Source of the DNA: Callipepla californica brunnescens
Lineage: Eukaryota; Chordata; Aves; Galliformes; Odontophoridae
Direction: 5' to 3'
Assembly: GCA_023055505.1 (NCBI GenBank)
Contig: JALIRH010000002.1
Span: forward strand, 25,178,437-25,242,436
DNA: 64,000 nucleotides
Made by a program: the position numbers and the translations under genes. This document shows, piece after piece, positions 12,935 to 26,267 of this stretch. The first letter of the stretch is position 1. Each line of letters starts with the position of its first letter. The notes beneath the pieces were generated by a model. It saw only the letters and a list, made by a program, of their open reading frames with translations, did not search any database and was not told the origin of the DNA.

Positions 12935-14583
12935 TTTTTAAGTATGTATTTCAAGAATCTTAAACTGACAGAATGAAGTGTTTTCTGGATAGTTCAAAAT
13001 TTTAAACTGGCAAAATGGAGATTCCTGAGAAGTCCTTTCAGCCAAATTTATTTTCACCATTATTTTCCAAACTGGATTTCAGACTTGATTCTGGTTTTAC
13101 TACCAGTGGCTATTAGTTCTTATTCTGTACTTCACAGTACACTGTGGACATGGAAAATGAAATTAAGTATAGTCATGTATTTGTACACTGAAGTAATTCT
13201 CCCCTTGCACTGTTGGCTCAATCCTTTCTGTCTTTTTAGGATTTTTAAAATAATCTGGTACCCTAAAAATGTTCTCTAAAATTCTAATCATTCTGACTGT
13301 TCTCATCTAAATTGTTTCTAAGTGGTGTATGTTATTTGATAATGTTCTTGATCGGGAAGTATTTTTGCTTTGATAACCTTTATAGATCCAAGTTTGAACC
13401 TTGATATCTGCATTCAAGAATGGAATCATACAGAAATTTTCAGAGTTAATTGGTCATGCTTTGTGAGAGACAGAATTTATGTACCATGTGAACTGTTTTT
13501 CAAAATGCACTTGTTGTATAGATATACCCTATTCACCTCTCAACAGGTGAGAAACTACACTGAAAATATGCATAATCTAAGAACAGTGAGGTCCAGCACC
13601 AGACCTCTGTGATGATGAGTAGATATAGTTTTGATACCACTACTTAGGCAAGCTTAGTGGCTGATATTTAGATAGAAAATGTCCAGATTAAAATATTTGC
13701 CTTTTTTTTTTTATTACTTAACCACTGAATCCCATGTCATCTTCTACAACTAATATCATCTTCTGCTGCAGTCATCAATTCTAATTTTATGTATGCAAAC
13801 TATTTTTAATTTTTTTACAGTGATATAAGGTACCTAAAATAATATGAATAGAGGAAATAGAGCAGTGATTTTCATTCTTAATATTTTACTCTTAAAATTT
13901 CTTAATTTAACCATAACTTGCAGTGAAGCATTGCCAAAATTATAGACACGTTCAGTCTGCCCACATTTCTTAATGTACACTTAAAACTTCTACAGATACA
14001 AGCTGTGTCACGGAGAGAGAGATACACTGAATGATCCAGGTATGATCAATATAACCATCTCAGCAGAAGTCTTCAAAAGAGTCCTGTCATGGAATAGCTA
14101 GGGTTATATTTTCATCCCAAGGTCATAACTATTTCTTGAGCTCTATTTTCTCCATCAACAACTCCATTCATTATCGTTCACTGCTACAACTGATTTTCTG
14201 CAAAAGAAAGTATATAACAGCACATGTAAACTAATTTCAGGTCTTAAATAGTTAATGGGGATTTTTCTTGTGTTTTCAGTTGAAGTGAGTTTCATCACAT
14301 TTTGAGGAAACATTAACATTCTTTTTTACTTTTCTTTATCTCATGAATGTGAAGGAATTGATTTGCTCCTTGTTGACTAAAAATGAAGCAGAAATTCTAT
14401 ACCCTTCACAAATAATTTAAAATGAGTTACTTATACATGTTCTGAGGAGGCAAAGATGAAGAATTGAACAAATTGTCTAAGGTTCATGTTTTCATTTGGT
14501 GTGCAGGAAATAAATTAGAAAAGTTTGCCTCCTGTATATACTCTGATAACAACCTGCTTTTAATAGTAATTCTTGAAAAAGAA

Positions 14584-14646
14584 AATAAAACAAACAAAGC
14601 AATGACAAAAAAAAAAAAAAAAAAAAAAAAAAAGAAAAAGAAAAAA
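14584..14646 (+). repeat. AATAAA followed by a 27-base poly(A) run
   Basis: AATAAA lies at 14584-14589. After 17 bases comes a pure run of 27 A (14607-14633), then interrupted A tracts. This spacing is that of a polyadenylated mRNA 3' end copied into DNA. I could not recognise a parent transcript upstream or define flanking target duplications, so a simple A-rich microsatellite is the alternative. Confidence 0.45.
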
Positions 14647-16329
14647 CTAGCAGGGCTAGTTCTGCAAGACTCCATAATGATTTGATTTGTCAGGCTTTGC
14701 AGACAATTGTACTGCTTTCATTTTCAGAAAATATTCAAATTTAGACTCTTTTTAAGTTACCTTAATTGACTTTCCAGTATCACTAAAAACTAATGAAAGT
14801 TTAGGAAAAACATTTTCAAAGTATTCGAATAATATAAGAATTCCACTGAATTAGATGCTCAAGTGCCCTGAGAGTATGAGACTTAGAGTCATGCTTAACG
14901 AAAGCATTAGTTTAAAGATCTAGACAGGTACTAAGTGATATTATAAATAAAATGCATTAAGCATCTGGCACCTCCTTGAACACTTTTGAAAGTTCTTGTG
15001 GGAGCTAATGAATCTCTTGATGATTAAGTATGGTTTCGACTGGAGATGAATAAGGTTGTTTCTAATGTTTAAAATTTTACTATAAAACTTACATTTTCAT
15101 AAGGGAAAAAAATAAATAGGGAATGATTTTTTTCTCATAAACTTAATTTTCATTTTTGGAATAACTGTTATATGAACATCAATATATAATCATTTCTTAG
15201 TTTAGATTTTCCTACCAATGTTATTATTTGAAACTGATACTGTATATTGTTTAGTTAACTACTTAATTGACATAGTTAACATGAGATGTACTGCTACAAA
15301 GGAAAGAATAGCTACTGCTATTCCTAAAGATAAGAAAATATATTTTCTAACAGAATGTGATAAATAGTGCTAAAGCTGATTCATAACATTATAATATGCT
15401 ATATAAATGTGTAATTTTTACAGAGAAGCATTTCACACTAAGTGCTTTTCCTTCCTTAACTCTGCTATTCTTACTTTTTCTAAATGTTGGAATGTGCTTT
15501 ATCCACATCACTGAGCTGGCCTTGTCTCCTTTGACATACTTATCTTTTCTTGGCTAACTGTTTCAATTGTTTCTTTACCTATTTTAACAATATCAGCAAG
15601 AAGTGTGAGAACTAACAAGACACTGTTCTTTCATGAACAGAGAGGTCATTGAAAGTCTAGATACTGGCTAACAATCACTGTGTCTCTGTCAGCGAACAGA
15701 TAGGAAGGAAATATTTGAGACAGAGCTTCTGTCACAGATTGAGTTCATATATTTTCTAAGCAGAAGTCCTTAAATGAATAATGGACAATCTTAATAGGGT
15801 TAAGGGCCTCACTGCTTTTAGAAGTACCCTGTAGGATTCCAGGCACCTTAGTTCCATTTTTCATTTGTGATGTCCTGCATTCTCATAGTAAGGTGGAAGT
15901 TAACATTAAGAACTCAAGAAAGACATTTCATTTCCCTCTATGTCAAGATATTTCTGTCCTCAAACGTTCCATTTTGTTTCCTTTTCATTTTAAATACAAA
16001 TTTATCTCTTTTCAGAAGTATCACCTGTCTGAAATGGCTTCTTTGTGAGAGTATTATATGAAAATTAGACATAACGTAATAAGAAATCAAATTTCAAAGC
16101 ATAGCTTTAAATTTTTATTCTCATTCAGCAATATTCATGTTTAACTTTAAATACTGAAAATGCCAAATAAAAATTAAATTGTTTTGGCTATCAGGTTGCA
16201 GCTTATTGCAATGCTGATTGAGCATTTTGGAGTGCACATGAGTTCAGGCATTATTTATAAGCACAGAAAACAGCTACTATGCTTTGCTAACACACAGATT
16301 AAGTATTTTCCAGGGATTTTAAAATTTTA

Positions 16330-16446
16330 TAGTAAAAAATAAATAAACAATAAGAACAATAACAAACAAATGAACATAAAAAACCCCAACACCCTACAAA
16401 AACCCACAAAACAAAATCAACCCCTCCTCCCTCCCCACCCCCCCAG
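16330..16446 (+). repeat. A/C-rich low-complexity tract
   Basis: The + strand is almost entirely A and C here, moving from AAATAAACAATAA-type sequence to a C-rich end (CCCCTCCTCCCTCCCC, then CCCCCCC before AGG). It has no fixed period and no coding potential. Confidence 0.8.
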
Positions 16447-18339
16447 GAAAGAAAGTAGAAAGTAAGAAAATTTCAATTCTAAGAAATGAAGAATTCTAGA
16501 GACTGCCCCTTCATGATCTTCCTCATGACCTTCTCTTGGCCTAATTTGTTTTAAATCTTAAGAAATCCCCTAGTAGGTATTTTCCAGAATAATAATGGTG
16601 AGATATACAGGCTTTCACAGGTATGGAAACAGTAGGAGCAAAAGTACTCATCTGTAATGGAGATATTAGTAGGAAAATGGACAGTTCCAGTATAGATGAG
16701 TGAACTTAAACAAGATTATCATCGTGTCCTAGAATCCCAAATGCAACATAATTCTGATGATCAGAAAAGTATGAAGTAGGTATTTTTCTTATTTTTGATA
16801 CGCTTGAGTACATGAACTTTATATTCTGAAATTACTATATTTCTGTATGGGTGGATTTTTTAGTTGTGAATGATTGCTTCCTTGCACTGCTAGGATTTGC
16901 AAGAATGTCTAAGGAAAAAGGATTTTTTAATGTGCCCATTCTTTTTGTACTTACCTAGTCAGACAGGTTTAAAAAACCCCTACTAGAATTGTGCATCACC
17001 AGATAACCAAACACTGTTCTATTCATGAAGTAAAAAGTCAAATATACTAATAACAAGGTATGTGTTTACCATCTTAAAAGCTCTTAAGAGTTTTAATTAG
17101 CAAAAAGTGCATGCATGTACAGGTATCTCATCTATTCAGAATAATTTGGTCTTACTGGTTAATTGCATTTCTTTGCCAGAAGTTACAGTCCTGCAGGATA
17201 TCAGGGGTATTAAGGTAATATCAAATCTATACTAAACGTAAATTGTGCAGTACAGGTATTATATCACTAGGGGCTTCTAAGGCTCTTTTATTTTCTTTCC
17301 TACCACTAAAGTGTTGTTCTCTTAAATCCATAGATTTAGATACCTTAAAATCCATAGAATTTAGCTATGAATATTGCAAGATTTTGAACAGAGGAAAGAA
17401 ATATCTATTAATATGGCTTTTTGCAGAAATGCAAATGCACAGGTGTTGAGTCACTTGAGGAGCATCTGCTGGACCAGCTGTTGCCACCATTTTAGAGAAA
17501 GTTGGTGCCAAGGATTATCTTCTCCTGCAGTTTTGTTTGTTCGTTTGGGGAGAATGATAGGTGATTGACTGCCAAGCTGAGATGCAATTATTGTATTAAG
17601 GAGTGATTTGGTTGACCTCAGGTGTATCATCTTGTTAGTGACTCAATGGGTTGCACTGCTGCCAACGCACATTTTTCTGGGGAGTGGACAGATTTATTGA
17701 GTGGGACGAGAAGGAAAATAATGTCTGTTTTCTACAATGGTGGATCCCTATAAGCTGTTAACAAAGATACTATAAGTATAATCATGACTATCCTTTGGGA
17801 TAGCTTTGATTTGCTAAAATGTAAGAAGCACTCAAGATGTCTTTTATTCACTAAGAATTTTTTCTTCTTTAGTTATGTTTTACAGGTACGTTCTTTCTAA
17901 GAAGGCTAAACTGAAATGAAATCTAATTTTTCTGAAATGTTAAGCATCAACAGCTGCCTGACTACAGTAGCACAGGTATATAAGCTAACATTTCAGAAAA
18001 ACAGGCAATTGCTGTTTTGTTTCTGTTCTTAGTTAGACATGAGAGAAAGGTATGACAGACATGTGAGATATATCAAAGACATTAAGGAGTTTCATGTTCT
18101 TTTCAGAGTGATGTGAGGAGCTATTATAGCATTAAGGGTTCATGAAGGGACTAGGGCACACATTGATAACTGGCCAGCACTTTTGTCACTTTCAGTAAAA
18201 GTTTTATGAACTAAGGAGAAAAAGAGACTTGGATGTTGTAATTATTTATGGTGACAGTGCCTTATTCTTCAGATTTTTCTATTGTCGTGGGAAATCTAGT
18301 ATATTTCAGACTACATACCTTAAAACACTGTATTTTCAC

Positions 18340-19098
18340 AGTATCACAAAATCACAGAATTACAGGGATTGGAAGGGACCTCAAGAGCCCAAACACCCTG
18401 CCAAGGAAGGCACTCTACAGTAGATCACACAGGTAGGTGTTCAGACAGGTCTTATATATCTCCATAAATGGAGATTCCATAACCTCTCTGGTCAACCTGT
18501 TCCAGTGCTCCATCACCCTTATCATACAGGTCTTCTACAAGTTTGTACGGAACTTTCTATGTGCAAGTTTTAGGCCGTTGCTCCTTGTCCTGTCACTGTT
18601 CACCACTGAGAAGCTCCTGGCCTCATCCATTTGCCTCCCACCTTCCCACCACCATTTATATATTTACAAACTTTTATCAGATCCCCCCTCAGTCTTCTTG
18701 TCCCTAGTCTGAGAAGGCCCAGGTTACTCGGCCTTTCCTCACACAGGAATCTCTGTCATCTCTGTGTCTCTCTATTGGACTCCTTCTTGGAGTTCCCTAT
18801 CTTTTTTGAATGGGGGAGCCTAGAAAGAGACACAGTATTCTAAATGTGGACTGACCAGGGGGGAGTAGAAGGAGAGGACCACCTCTCCACCTGCTGGCTG
18901 CATACTTTTTAGTGTACCCCAGGATACCATTGGCCTTCTCAGCCACAAGAGCACACTGCCAGCTCATGGCCAAACTGTTTTCTGCCAGGACCCCGAGGTC
19001 CTCTGCAGAGCTCATCTCCAACAGCTAATCCTATAGTCTGCATGATACATGCAGTTATTCCTCCTCAGGTGCAAGACTCTACACATGCTCTTGTTATT
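18340..19098 (-). mobile_element. CR1 LINE 3' fragment, reverse orientation
   Basis: The left edge is the CR1 3' terminus read in reverse (ATCACAGAATTACAGGGATT followed by GGAAGGGACCT). The segment continues through the 3' UTR and the C-terminal part of ORF2. On the minus strand, 19021-18797 encodes DLGVLAENSLAMSWQCALVA followed by KANGILGY, the segment that follows the reverse transcriptase in CR1 ORF2. Frames are broken by substitutions and indels. The copy is 5'-truncated, as most CR1 copies are, and inactive. The right boundary, near 19098, is approximate. Confidence 0.88.
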
Positions 19099-22051
19099 TT
19101 TTCATTGTGCAATTGTAATTCTGCAAATAAATTCTGAAGCAATATAAAATTTTGTACTCCAGATCATCTTATACAATCAGAGTTTCAAGTTTAAATTCTA
19201 TTTACACATCATCTTTTTTCAGTTCTTACTAAGAAATTAATTTTGCAGGTGTAATGATAAAGCCATCTCCATGGGTTAATGTATTAATTCTCCTAGTCTG
19301 TTACCACTGAATCCTGTACTGCTTAGACTGAAATTTACATTCAAATCAATAATTTCATTAATAGCATTAGGACTATGGATTATGGTGCTGTAAATAAGTG
19401 TTCTGCAAGCTGCTAGCCCATAAGGTAATGAAATTCATTTTACAAAAGGTTACTCAAGCAACAGATGAGGCCAGTAGTTTAGCTCTTCTTGTTAAGTGTT
19501 GTATATAAACCTTTGCCACCAACAGTGAAAGAGAAATGGTTAGCTTAAATAGATAACCAATTCCTCTTATTAATGGCTTTTCAGTATATATTTGCACTGC
19601 TATCTCACATTATATTATTTTTGTACATGCATTCTCCACACATAGTTGTAACAAGCTTTAGTATCTGTAATGAAATGTTCTACAGATGTTCTATAAACAT
19701 CATTATTGAAATGCAAGTCTCATAGCACACTACAGGGGAAACGTGTGCATTATCAAGGTCATAGACTAAATTTATAACAGCTGTAAATACTTAATATGGG
19801 TGACTATGTAAGAATAGATTCAGAGCTGTTCACAGTTTTTCAGTAGATTTATTTCCTTTAAAAGTCTTTCTTTTGGGACAAGGTTTTGCACGGACTATTC
19901 TCAATATATTATTGCTTGCTTATAGTTCTCTTGTGCTCTGTATATGTTGGTTCTTAGTAGTTACCACATCAGATCTATTACGCTCACATAAAAGCAAATG
20001 TTATTTTTTACAAATTTGCCAGTGGGCAGTCTCAGTCTGAAACGCAAAGGTCATTGTGCATTGTATACCATAGATTTCAAAAATCATACTGCAACAACAC
20101 AAGCTTCTTTTCTTTTGGCAATGCTGTCTGAAGTGATGACAGAAGCTGGTACTGTACAGATATCTATTTGACAACAGCCAGGAAGATAAGACTCCGAATA
20201 AATGTAGGAAATAAAAATTGAGTCTCCTGGAAAGTAAGAGGAGTTGGAGTCATTGGGTTCATTAGTGTTAGAGGTTCTCTCAGTGAGTGTATGTATTGAA
20301 GCCAGAGTATTGCTTTTACACTGCTAATTTTATGCTAATGGTCTTTCAAACATAGTCATTCTATTGAGGTAATAATGGTGAAAGTAGGAGCTACTCTTTT
20401 TTGTTTTCCATTTTCTCATACATAATACTAAGTATCCTTGATCTTTCAATCAAATAGTGCTCTTGCATTTAAATCAGACTTCCATTCCTCACATGTAACC
20501 TCCATTATATATGTGACTCAACCTAACAAATGATTCTGGTTGTTATTCATTCACTGCTTATTTGATACCTACTGAAAACATCCTTACACTTGTTTATTAT
20601 TTCTATTACCCATTTATTATTAACTTTCAGTAACATTCTACAATGAAAAATTTGTCATGTAGACTTCTTTACAATGCTTTTCAAACTGGGTATTGAATTA
20701 CTGTAATGTAGAAGTTTTAATGAGTATTTCCAACTTATTCTTGGGGATCTGAATTGATAATTAAAAAAAAATCTACACCTACTTCTATAGCAGTTTTATT
20801 CTATAGATATTTCTCTTACCTCAGCGAGAAGTTTTTTAACTCGAGATGAAAAAATGTTACTTTGTCTTTCACCAGTATCTCCATCATCACTAGAGATTTT
20901 AGTGCTTCAACAATGTCTCCACCATGTGCTATATAAACTATGCTCTCCTTTGGCTATATAGAGCAACAGGTATATGGTTAAGGCATTGACTTAAGGGAGC
21001 TCATTATCAATGTAATGTAGCCAAAGTGATAATTATTATTCTTTCTTTCTCAGATGTATCAGATTTTTAAAGAGTTGCATTTTCATAATATTAGAAAAAA
21101 TAATAATTCTTTATGATAAGTTTGTGTTCTGTGGAATTTGCCAAGGTAAACAGAAATCAGCTGAGCACAGAGAATGCAATCAATATCTTTTTACCATAGG
21201 ACTTTAGAGCATTTCTCAGTGTTGACCTAAGAACATATCTTTCAGTGATGCAATCATGGTATCTTGCTGAAACAACGACTTCTAGAAATAAACTAGACTG
21301 ATATTTGCTTCATTTATTATGAATGGCTGGGCAAGTTATTTGTTTTCCAATGCCTCTATTGCATTGTTTTCATATTCAGGACCTAAAATTGGAATTGTGA
21401 CTGTAATTTTACTTTCACAGTGTCCCATGCCTTAGGGAATACAATAGATCAGCCAGCATTTGTTCTGCACTGTATGTATTCTCTATCAATCATGCTATTT
21501 TCATTTCTTCTCTTCTAAATTACATTTTTAGGCTACCATTCTTTTTAGTCTGCTTGGTTGTAGCACTAGCCGAATCACAGAAATGATAAATATGAAAAAT
21601 AAATAAATAAAATAAACACTACTATGCTTAGTCCAATCTGATAATCTATAATTATCATACCTAGTGTCTTATTTAGTACTCATTATTCAGGACAAGGGGA
21701 ATTCAAAACTGTTTTACATGTCAGTACTGATTTTCACACCTTGTATAACAAAATATATCTGTCTGCCAACTGGCTTTGAGTGTCTGTAGTGATAGATCAT
21801 TTTTGCTTATCAAAGAACTGTTTTTGTCGTACTTTTCTTCCCTTGTTTTCTCTTACTAATCTACTGAGTGGGAACAATCACTTTCTTAAAGTGATATACA
21901 GAATATACACTTTTCTTCTGCTCCAGAAATAATCTGAAAATCTTATATTTTGTAAACAGTTACCCTTGGGTCTTAAATAAATAAATAAAGAAATACCATT
22001 AATATCCAGACTCAATTTGCCAGTGTTTGTTGAATAAGTTGGCTACTCTTA
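19099..22051. other. Non-coding stretch, no gene seen
   Basis: AT-rich DNA with no open frame worth reporting and no recognised transposon. It includes short AAAT repeats near 21597-21615 and 21975-21990. Confidence 0.65.
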
Positions 22052-22056
22052 GAAAG

Positions 22057-22630
22057 TGTCAACGGTTTACCGGGCTGGATCGGCCCGGTTCCGTGACGAT
22101 TGGTGCGGGGGACCCACGGACCCACGCCCCAGGAAAGGGCAAGGAAAAAAGGAAAAGGGAAAAGGGAGATGGGCCTAGAAACAAAACAGCGGCAACGATC
22201 TGAGGAGGAAAGCTAATTTACTAAATAAGATATCAGAAAGCAAAATAACAGAATATAATACAATATAATTGGAATTGAGGCTAATGAATCAAATAAAATG
22301 AGCAAGAGAGAGTGTCCGATAAACCGAAGGCCTTACGCTAACGCTGAAGGCGATACGGCAGCGAGCACCCACTGCTGAGTCGATCCCGAAGGAAAGAGAG
22401 TGTCCCGTGACCGCTGAGGGTTTTTATCTGTTCCCTCTGAGCGGAAAACACGTAAAAATACAAAGCATCGCAAAGTCCTCTGGGGAATGTAGTTCTTCTT
22501 CTCTTCTGAGGCAGGTATACCTGGAATTATCAATGATCTATGGAGCTGGAGTATTAGCTCCTTAACTCTTAATGCAATACGTGATGTTATGATGTGGAAT
22601 ACCAGAACCAAAAATCATAAAACCATGACA
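22057..22630 (-). mobile_element. Solo LTR of an endogenous retrovirus-like element, copy 1 (574 bp)
   Basis: The element runs from TGTCA to TGACA, so it has the TG...CA ends of a retroviral LTR and a perfect 5-bp inverted terminus. It is flanked by a 5-bp direct duplication, GAAAG at 22052-22056 and 22631-22635. No internal gag, pol or env region adjoins it, so it is a solo LTR left after recombination between two LTRs. Five-base duplications are typical of ERV-L-class elements. I favour the minus orientation: read that way, a TATA-like CAGATAAAAA (22421-22430) lies about 200 bp from the start, followed by a GC-rich R/U5-like part. AATAAA on the plus strand near 22290 leaves the orientation open. 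A second copy is at 58857. Confidence 0.88.
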
Positions 22631-22854
22631 GAAAGTCTTGGAGTCTTTTCAGTCTTTGAATAACAGAGCTTGAACCATCAAGTATTTGAAAGGATTCTTC
22701 AAGATGCAACTGAAATGCTTCTAGGCTTTACTGTTAAACAGATATAAAATGAATAGAAAAGGAAATCCAAACTTTTATTGCTTTGTGTTTTGGTTTACCG
22801 TGACTTCTTAGTTAAACACCATATGAGTGGCTTATTAGGATTTTTATAATCATT

Positions 22855-23795
22855 GAAAGAATTTTAGGCGAAAGAGTCAAGGTTGAAGGGACCGTTTCCT
22901 TTAGCAAAAGCAATATTTTCACTTCTAAGTTTATTTCAGTCTGTTCCAGTTTGCATTCATTGCCTCCCAGTCTACTGCCATGTCTCTTCATGAAGAGTCT
23001 GGCCTCATTTTCTCTCTATTTTCTATTCAGTTGTGAAGATTAGTCAGTTCTTTCCTGAGCCCCTCAACAAACATATTCCCCCTGTTTCAAAGGTCTTGTG
23101 TTCCATCCTTGAGCACCTTGGTTGTCCTCCATTTGACTTCCCTCGAGATGCTGGCTTCATCCTGAAAAATGCAGCCAATGGTACTATTGTCTTTCTTTGA
23201 TGCAATTGCACATTGCTAGCTCTCGTTCAGCTTACTGTCCATCAGAAACTCAGGTTATTTTCTGCAGATCTGTTTTCCAGCCCCCAGATTGTACTGGTGA
23301 ATGTGTTTATTACAGTACAAGTGCAAGACTTCCTGTTTGCTTTTGTTGAACTCCACAAGGTTCTTCTCAGCCTATTACTTCAGTCCTCTCCAGCCCTTAT
23401 GAATAGCTGCCTTCTCCTTCATACTGATTGTTCCCCATCCCTTGGTGTCATCTGCAAACTTGCTGAAACTGCCCTTCATCCTGAATTGTTAATGAGGACA
23501 TTAAACAGTATTGGTCCTAGTATTGATCTCAGAGGGATTCTTCTAATTGCTGGTTGCCAGCTGGATGCTGTACCACTGATCACAGCATTTGAAGCCCTGA
23601 AGTCAAGCCTGTTTTTCAGCCCATCTTCGTCATCTAGTCAGAATCTCACCAATTCATTGATAAGGAGCCTATGAAAAACTGTATAAAATATTAAACTCAA
23701 GATAGTCAAAATCTATTTCCCTTTTCTTGTACACAGAGCCAGTCACCTCACCATAGAGATCAATCAAGTTTGTTTCTGCAAGAATTAAATCGACT
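22855..23795 (-). mobile_element. Old CR1 LINE fragment, reverse orientation
   Basis: Although diverged, the order of landmarks is that of a CR1 in reverse: a 3' UTR-like part (TCTGGCCTCATTTTCTC), then the DLGVL-region complement, then TTGGTGTCATCTGCAAACTT near 23450, GACATTAAACAGTATTGGTC near 23497, and GTCACCTCACCATAGAGATC near 23743. The last three are complements of ORF2 reverse-transcriptase coding sequence. The plus-strand frame of 153 codons at 23213-23674 is the antisense of this ORF2 and is not a gene. Divergence is much higher than in the copy at 46787, so this is an older insertion. Confidence 0.85.
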
Positions 23796-23835
23796 ATTCT
23801 TAACCATCTTGTCCTTCATGTGTATAGAAATATGT

Positions 23836-24250
23836 ATGGGAACTGTTGAAACATGGCCTGAACCACTGATTGATCACCTGAGGCAAGCACTGAGTCAGCT
23901 GCAGGAGCACAGGTGAAGGCAATTCACTGTGTGACTGGAAGGGGTGGAGTCTGGCTCCACCTCTCCCAGTCCCCATTTGAGGGCTGACCAGCACTGGGGA
24001 AGGATCTTTTGTTGGAGGTCTGCTGTGTGGAGTTCCAGGTGTGTCTTGACCTTTGGTGATAGGTGAGTCCTTCCTAATTTATTGGGTGTCTTTATGCTAG
24101 CTGGATAATCTGTTTAAAATTTAGTGTCCATCTTTGTTATATTGTGTGGGTGCTTTTCATTCAGGGTATTCACCCTATGAAATAAATTATAAGAGGATTT
24201 GCACTTCCTACGGACTGAAATCTGTCTATCTGTAGTTAATTGACTTGTAC
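23836..24250 (+). mobile_element. Candidate LTR-like element of a different family
   Basis: A block richer in G+C than its flanks starts near GGGAACTGTTGAAACATGG and holds the segment CACCTCTCCCAGTCCCCATT followed by TGAGGGCTG. This resembles an avian LTR promoter, with CCATTTGAGG in the place of a TATA box at about 23973. AATAAA follows at 24181-24186, a U3-R-like spacing of about 200 bp. Neither end is resolved and I found no target duplication. It might be another kind of repeat. The name rests on layout and on an unverified resemblance to chicken LTRs. Confidence 0.35.
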
Positions 24251-26267
24251 TTTTTGTCCTTCTTAAAGATGAGATATGTTCCTTCGTGCTCTTATCAGGA
24301 GCCTCTGCTGTTGCTTACCTTCTCCTGTAGTTAGTTAGGCTGTTCCAGACCTTGAGAAGTCACCATCCTTCTTCTTGGTGGGGAAAAAAAAAGTGGAAAA
24401 AGTGATCTTGTGGGGTCCATTGACAGTATAGCAGGAGGTAGCAGCAGTCATCTCTTGGCCTTGGTCGTCAGAAAGCTGTGGAAACAGTGAAAAAGTAGAG
24501 TGAGATCAAAGACCATGGAAGCAGTACCTTAGCAACAAGAAGTACATGCTGACCTTGTGTGCTGGTGATTGAGCAAGTTGATAATCATGTGTGGGGGAGC
24601 CGCAAGGGGTAAGGTTTGAGAAGTGAAAAATTCCAAGCTGCACTTGCTGGGCAGTATAAGCTGTGCTGGAACTAAATAATGGGTCTTTAGTTGTTATCAG
24701 AGTCTGTGTCTTGATCACCACATGATTGCCAGAGGCATCCTGTTCCACAGGCCATTCAATGATGGTGAGCATGCTATGCTTTATGTTGAGATCTTCAGCA
24801 TTCAGTCACCTCCATGCAGTCATCAGTAGAGGTGCTTTGTGCTCTGCTGTGTCTCTACTAGCTGGCTTGGTCTTCTGCCTTCAAAGTATATTACAGAGGT
24901 CAGAAACTCAAAAGCTATTCTAAAGAAAACCAACCCTGAGAACAAACAAACCAGTGTGCAGTTACCTGTATTTGAGAACTACAGAGAGTAGGCTTTTCTC
25001 ATGAGAGAAGTTTTCTGCGGAATAGGTAGATAGAGGAGAGTTAATGATCTCTAAGGTTATTATCCTGCTCCCCAGTTCCCATAATCCCAGCCTAATTGGG
25101 AAGTATGCCTGATTTATTTTTTGCCATTAAGAAGTACAACAAACTGTGAATTTGCCAAGTTTGATATTTCCTACAAATTTAATATTTGCTGTCTAAACAA
25201 AAACTTGCTGTCTAAATCAACATGTGTAAAAAAAAAAAATAATAATTGGATGTTTTCAGGAAGTGTCAACATTTTTGCACTTGTACTCTGCTTTTCAGCA
25301 CTGTGTACAACACAGTTTCCAAAAGTATGACAGCTTAGTCAGAATTACTTAGATAGCTCTGACACAAGCATCTGGTATTCTCTGACAGCTTAAACGACCC
25401 TCCCTCCCTCAGCCTTTAAATTTTACTTTGAAAAAATTTACAATTGGAAAAGTAGATCTACTTGTGAAAATCAGATATGTTTGTCTTATTGTTGGAGTTT
25501 TTATATTGGATAGTAATTTTAAGGCAAACTTTCCCTTCTTTGGCTGTCTATAATCTATTCCTTGCATTTGTTTTTCTGTATGATATATTTTGTATTTCTT
25601 CTGTTAATAATTGTCCATCTGGGAAGCTAAAGAAAAATGACTCCTGAGAAAACTCATGGGGAAAAAAAACTAGAATTTCCTTGAAACTGTTATAACTTCT
25701 AACTGCAACTATTTACATTAGACTCAACATTCTCCTGTCTACTCTTCTTCTAAAAACACTGGCATTCAAAAGTAAGATCAGTGATTTTGATCTATCCCTT
25801 ACTTTTTAACTGTGATATCTTTCCATCTTCTACACACCTCTTGAGAAAGGTAGTTTAGGGAACTCGTTTTAAGTAATTTAAGTATGTAAAAGAAGAAAAT
25901 GCAATACTAGTTCATAAAAGATTTTCCACCTTAAAGGGAATAAGGATAAAGGTCAGTTTATCATATTTTTCACTTATGCTTTCCTTCCTGCTCTTCAGTT
26001 ATGCATCTTTGCTTCTCTGGAGGTGCTCAGAAGTAATGTTCTAGAACAGTATGTGACTGCAGGAACAAAGTTATCTACTATCGTTTTCAATACCATTTAT
26101 TAATACTTTTGCCTGAGCCAGACAGACTGTAGGAGAAACTTATGCAACTCCTTAGTGGTGAACTACATGGAATATTCTTGCAATTCTGAAATTGTACTAA
26201 AAGCTTATCAACATCCCACTTAAAAAGCTTTTTAATTTTTAATGATTTCTAGTTGTCCTGGAATTTA
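24251..26267. other. Non-coding stretch, identity of the first part unclear
   Basis: The part up to about 24920 is moderately G+C-rich and may be more of the LTR-like insertion or its interior. A minus-strand frame of 88 codons (24506-24772) lies there with no recognisable domain. From 24920 to 26267 the DNA is AT-rich and I see nothing but short A runs (for example at 25230). Confidence 0.5.

Larger units (their letters stand above)
9283..18339. other. Long non-coding stretch with simple repeats, no gene seen
   Basis: I recognise no gene and no dated transposon over this 9 kb. It contains the simple repeats, the acceptor-like tract and the poly(A) tail listed separately. Open frames are 117 codons or fewer. 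The longest (11889-12242, +) runs across the polypyrimidine tract at 12020, which explains its FFSPPLFFFL segment and argues against its being a real protein as drawn. Confidence 0.6.

Noticed and set aside
23213..23674. 153-codon plus-strand open frame
   Set aside because: It is the antisense of a minus-strand CR1 ORF2 remnant and has no domain of its own.
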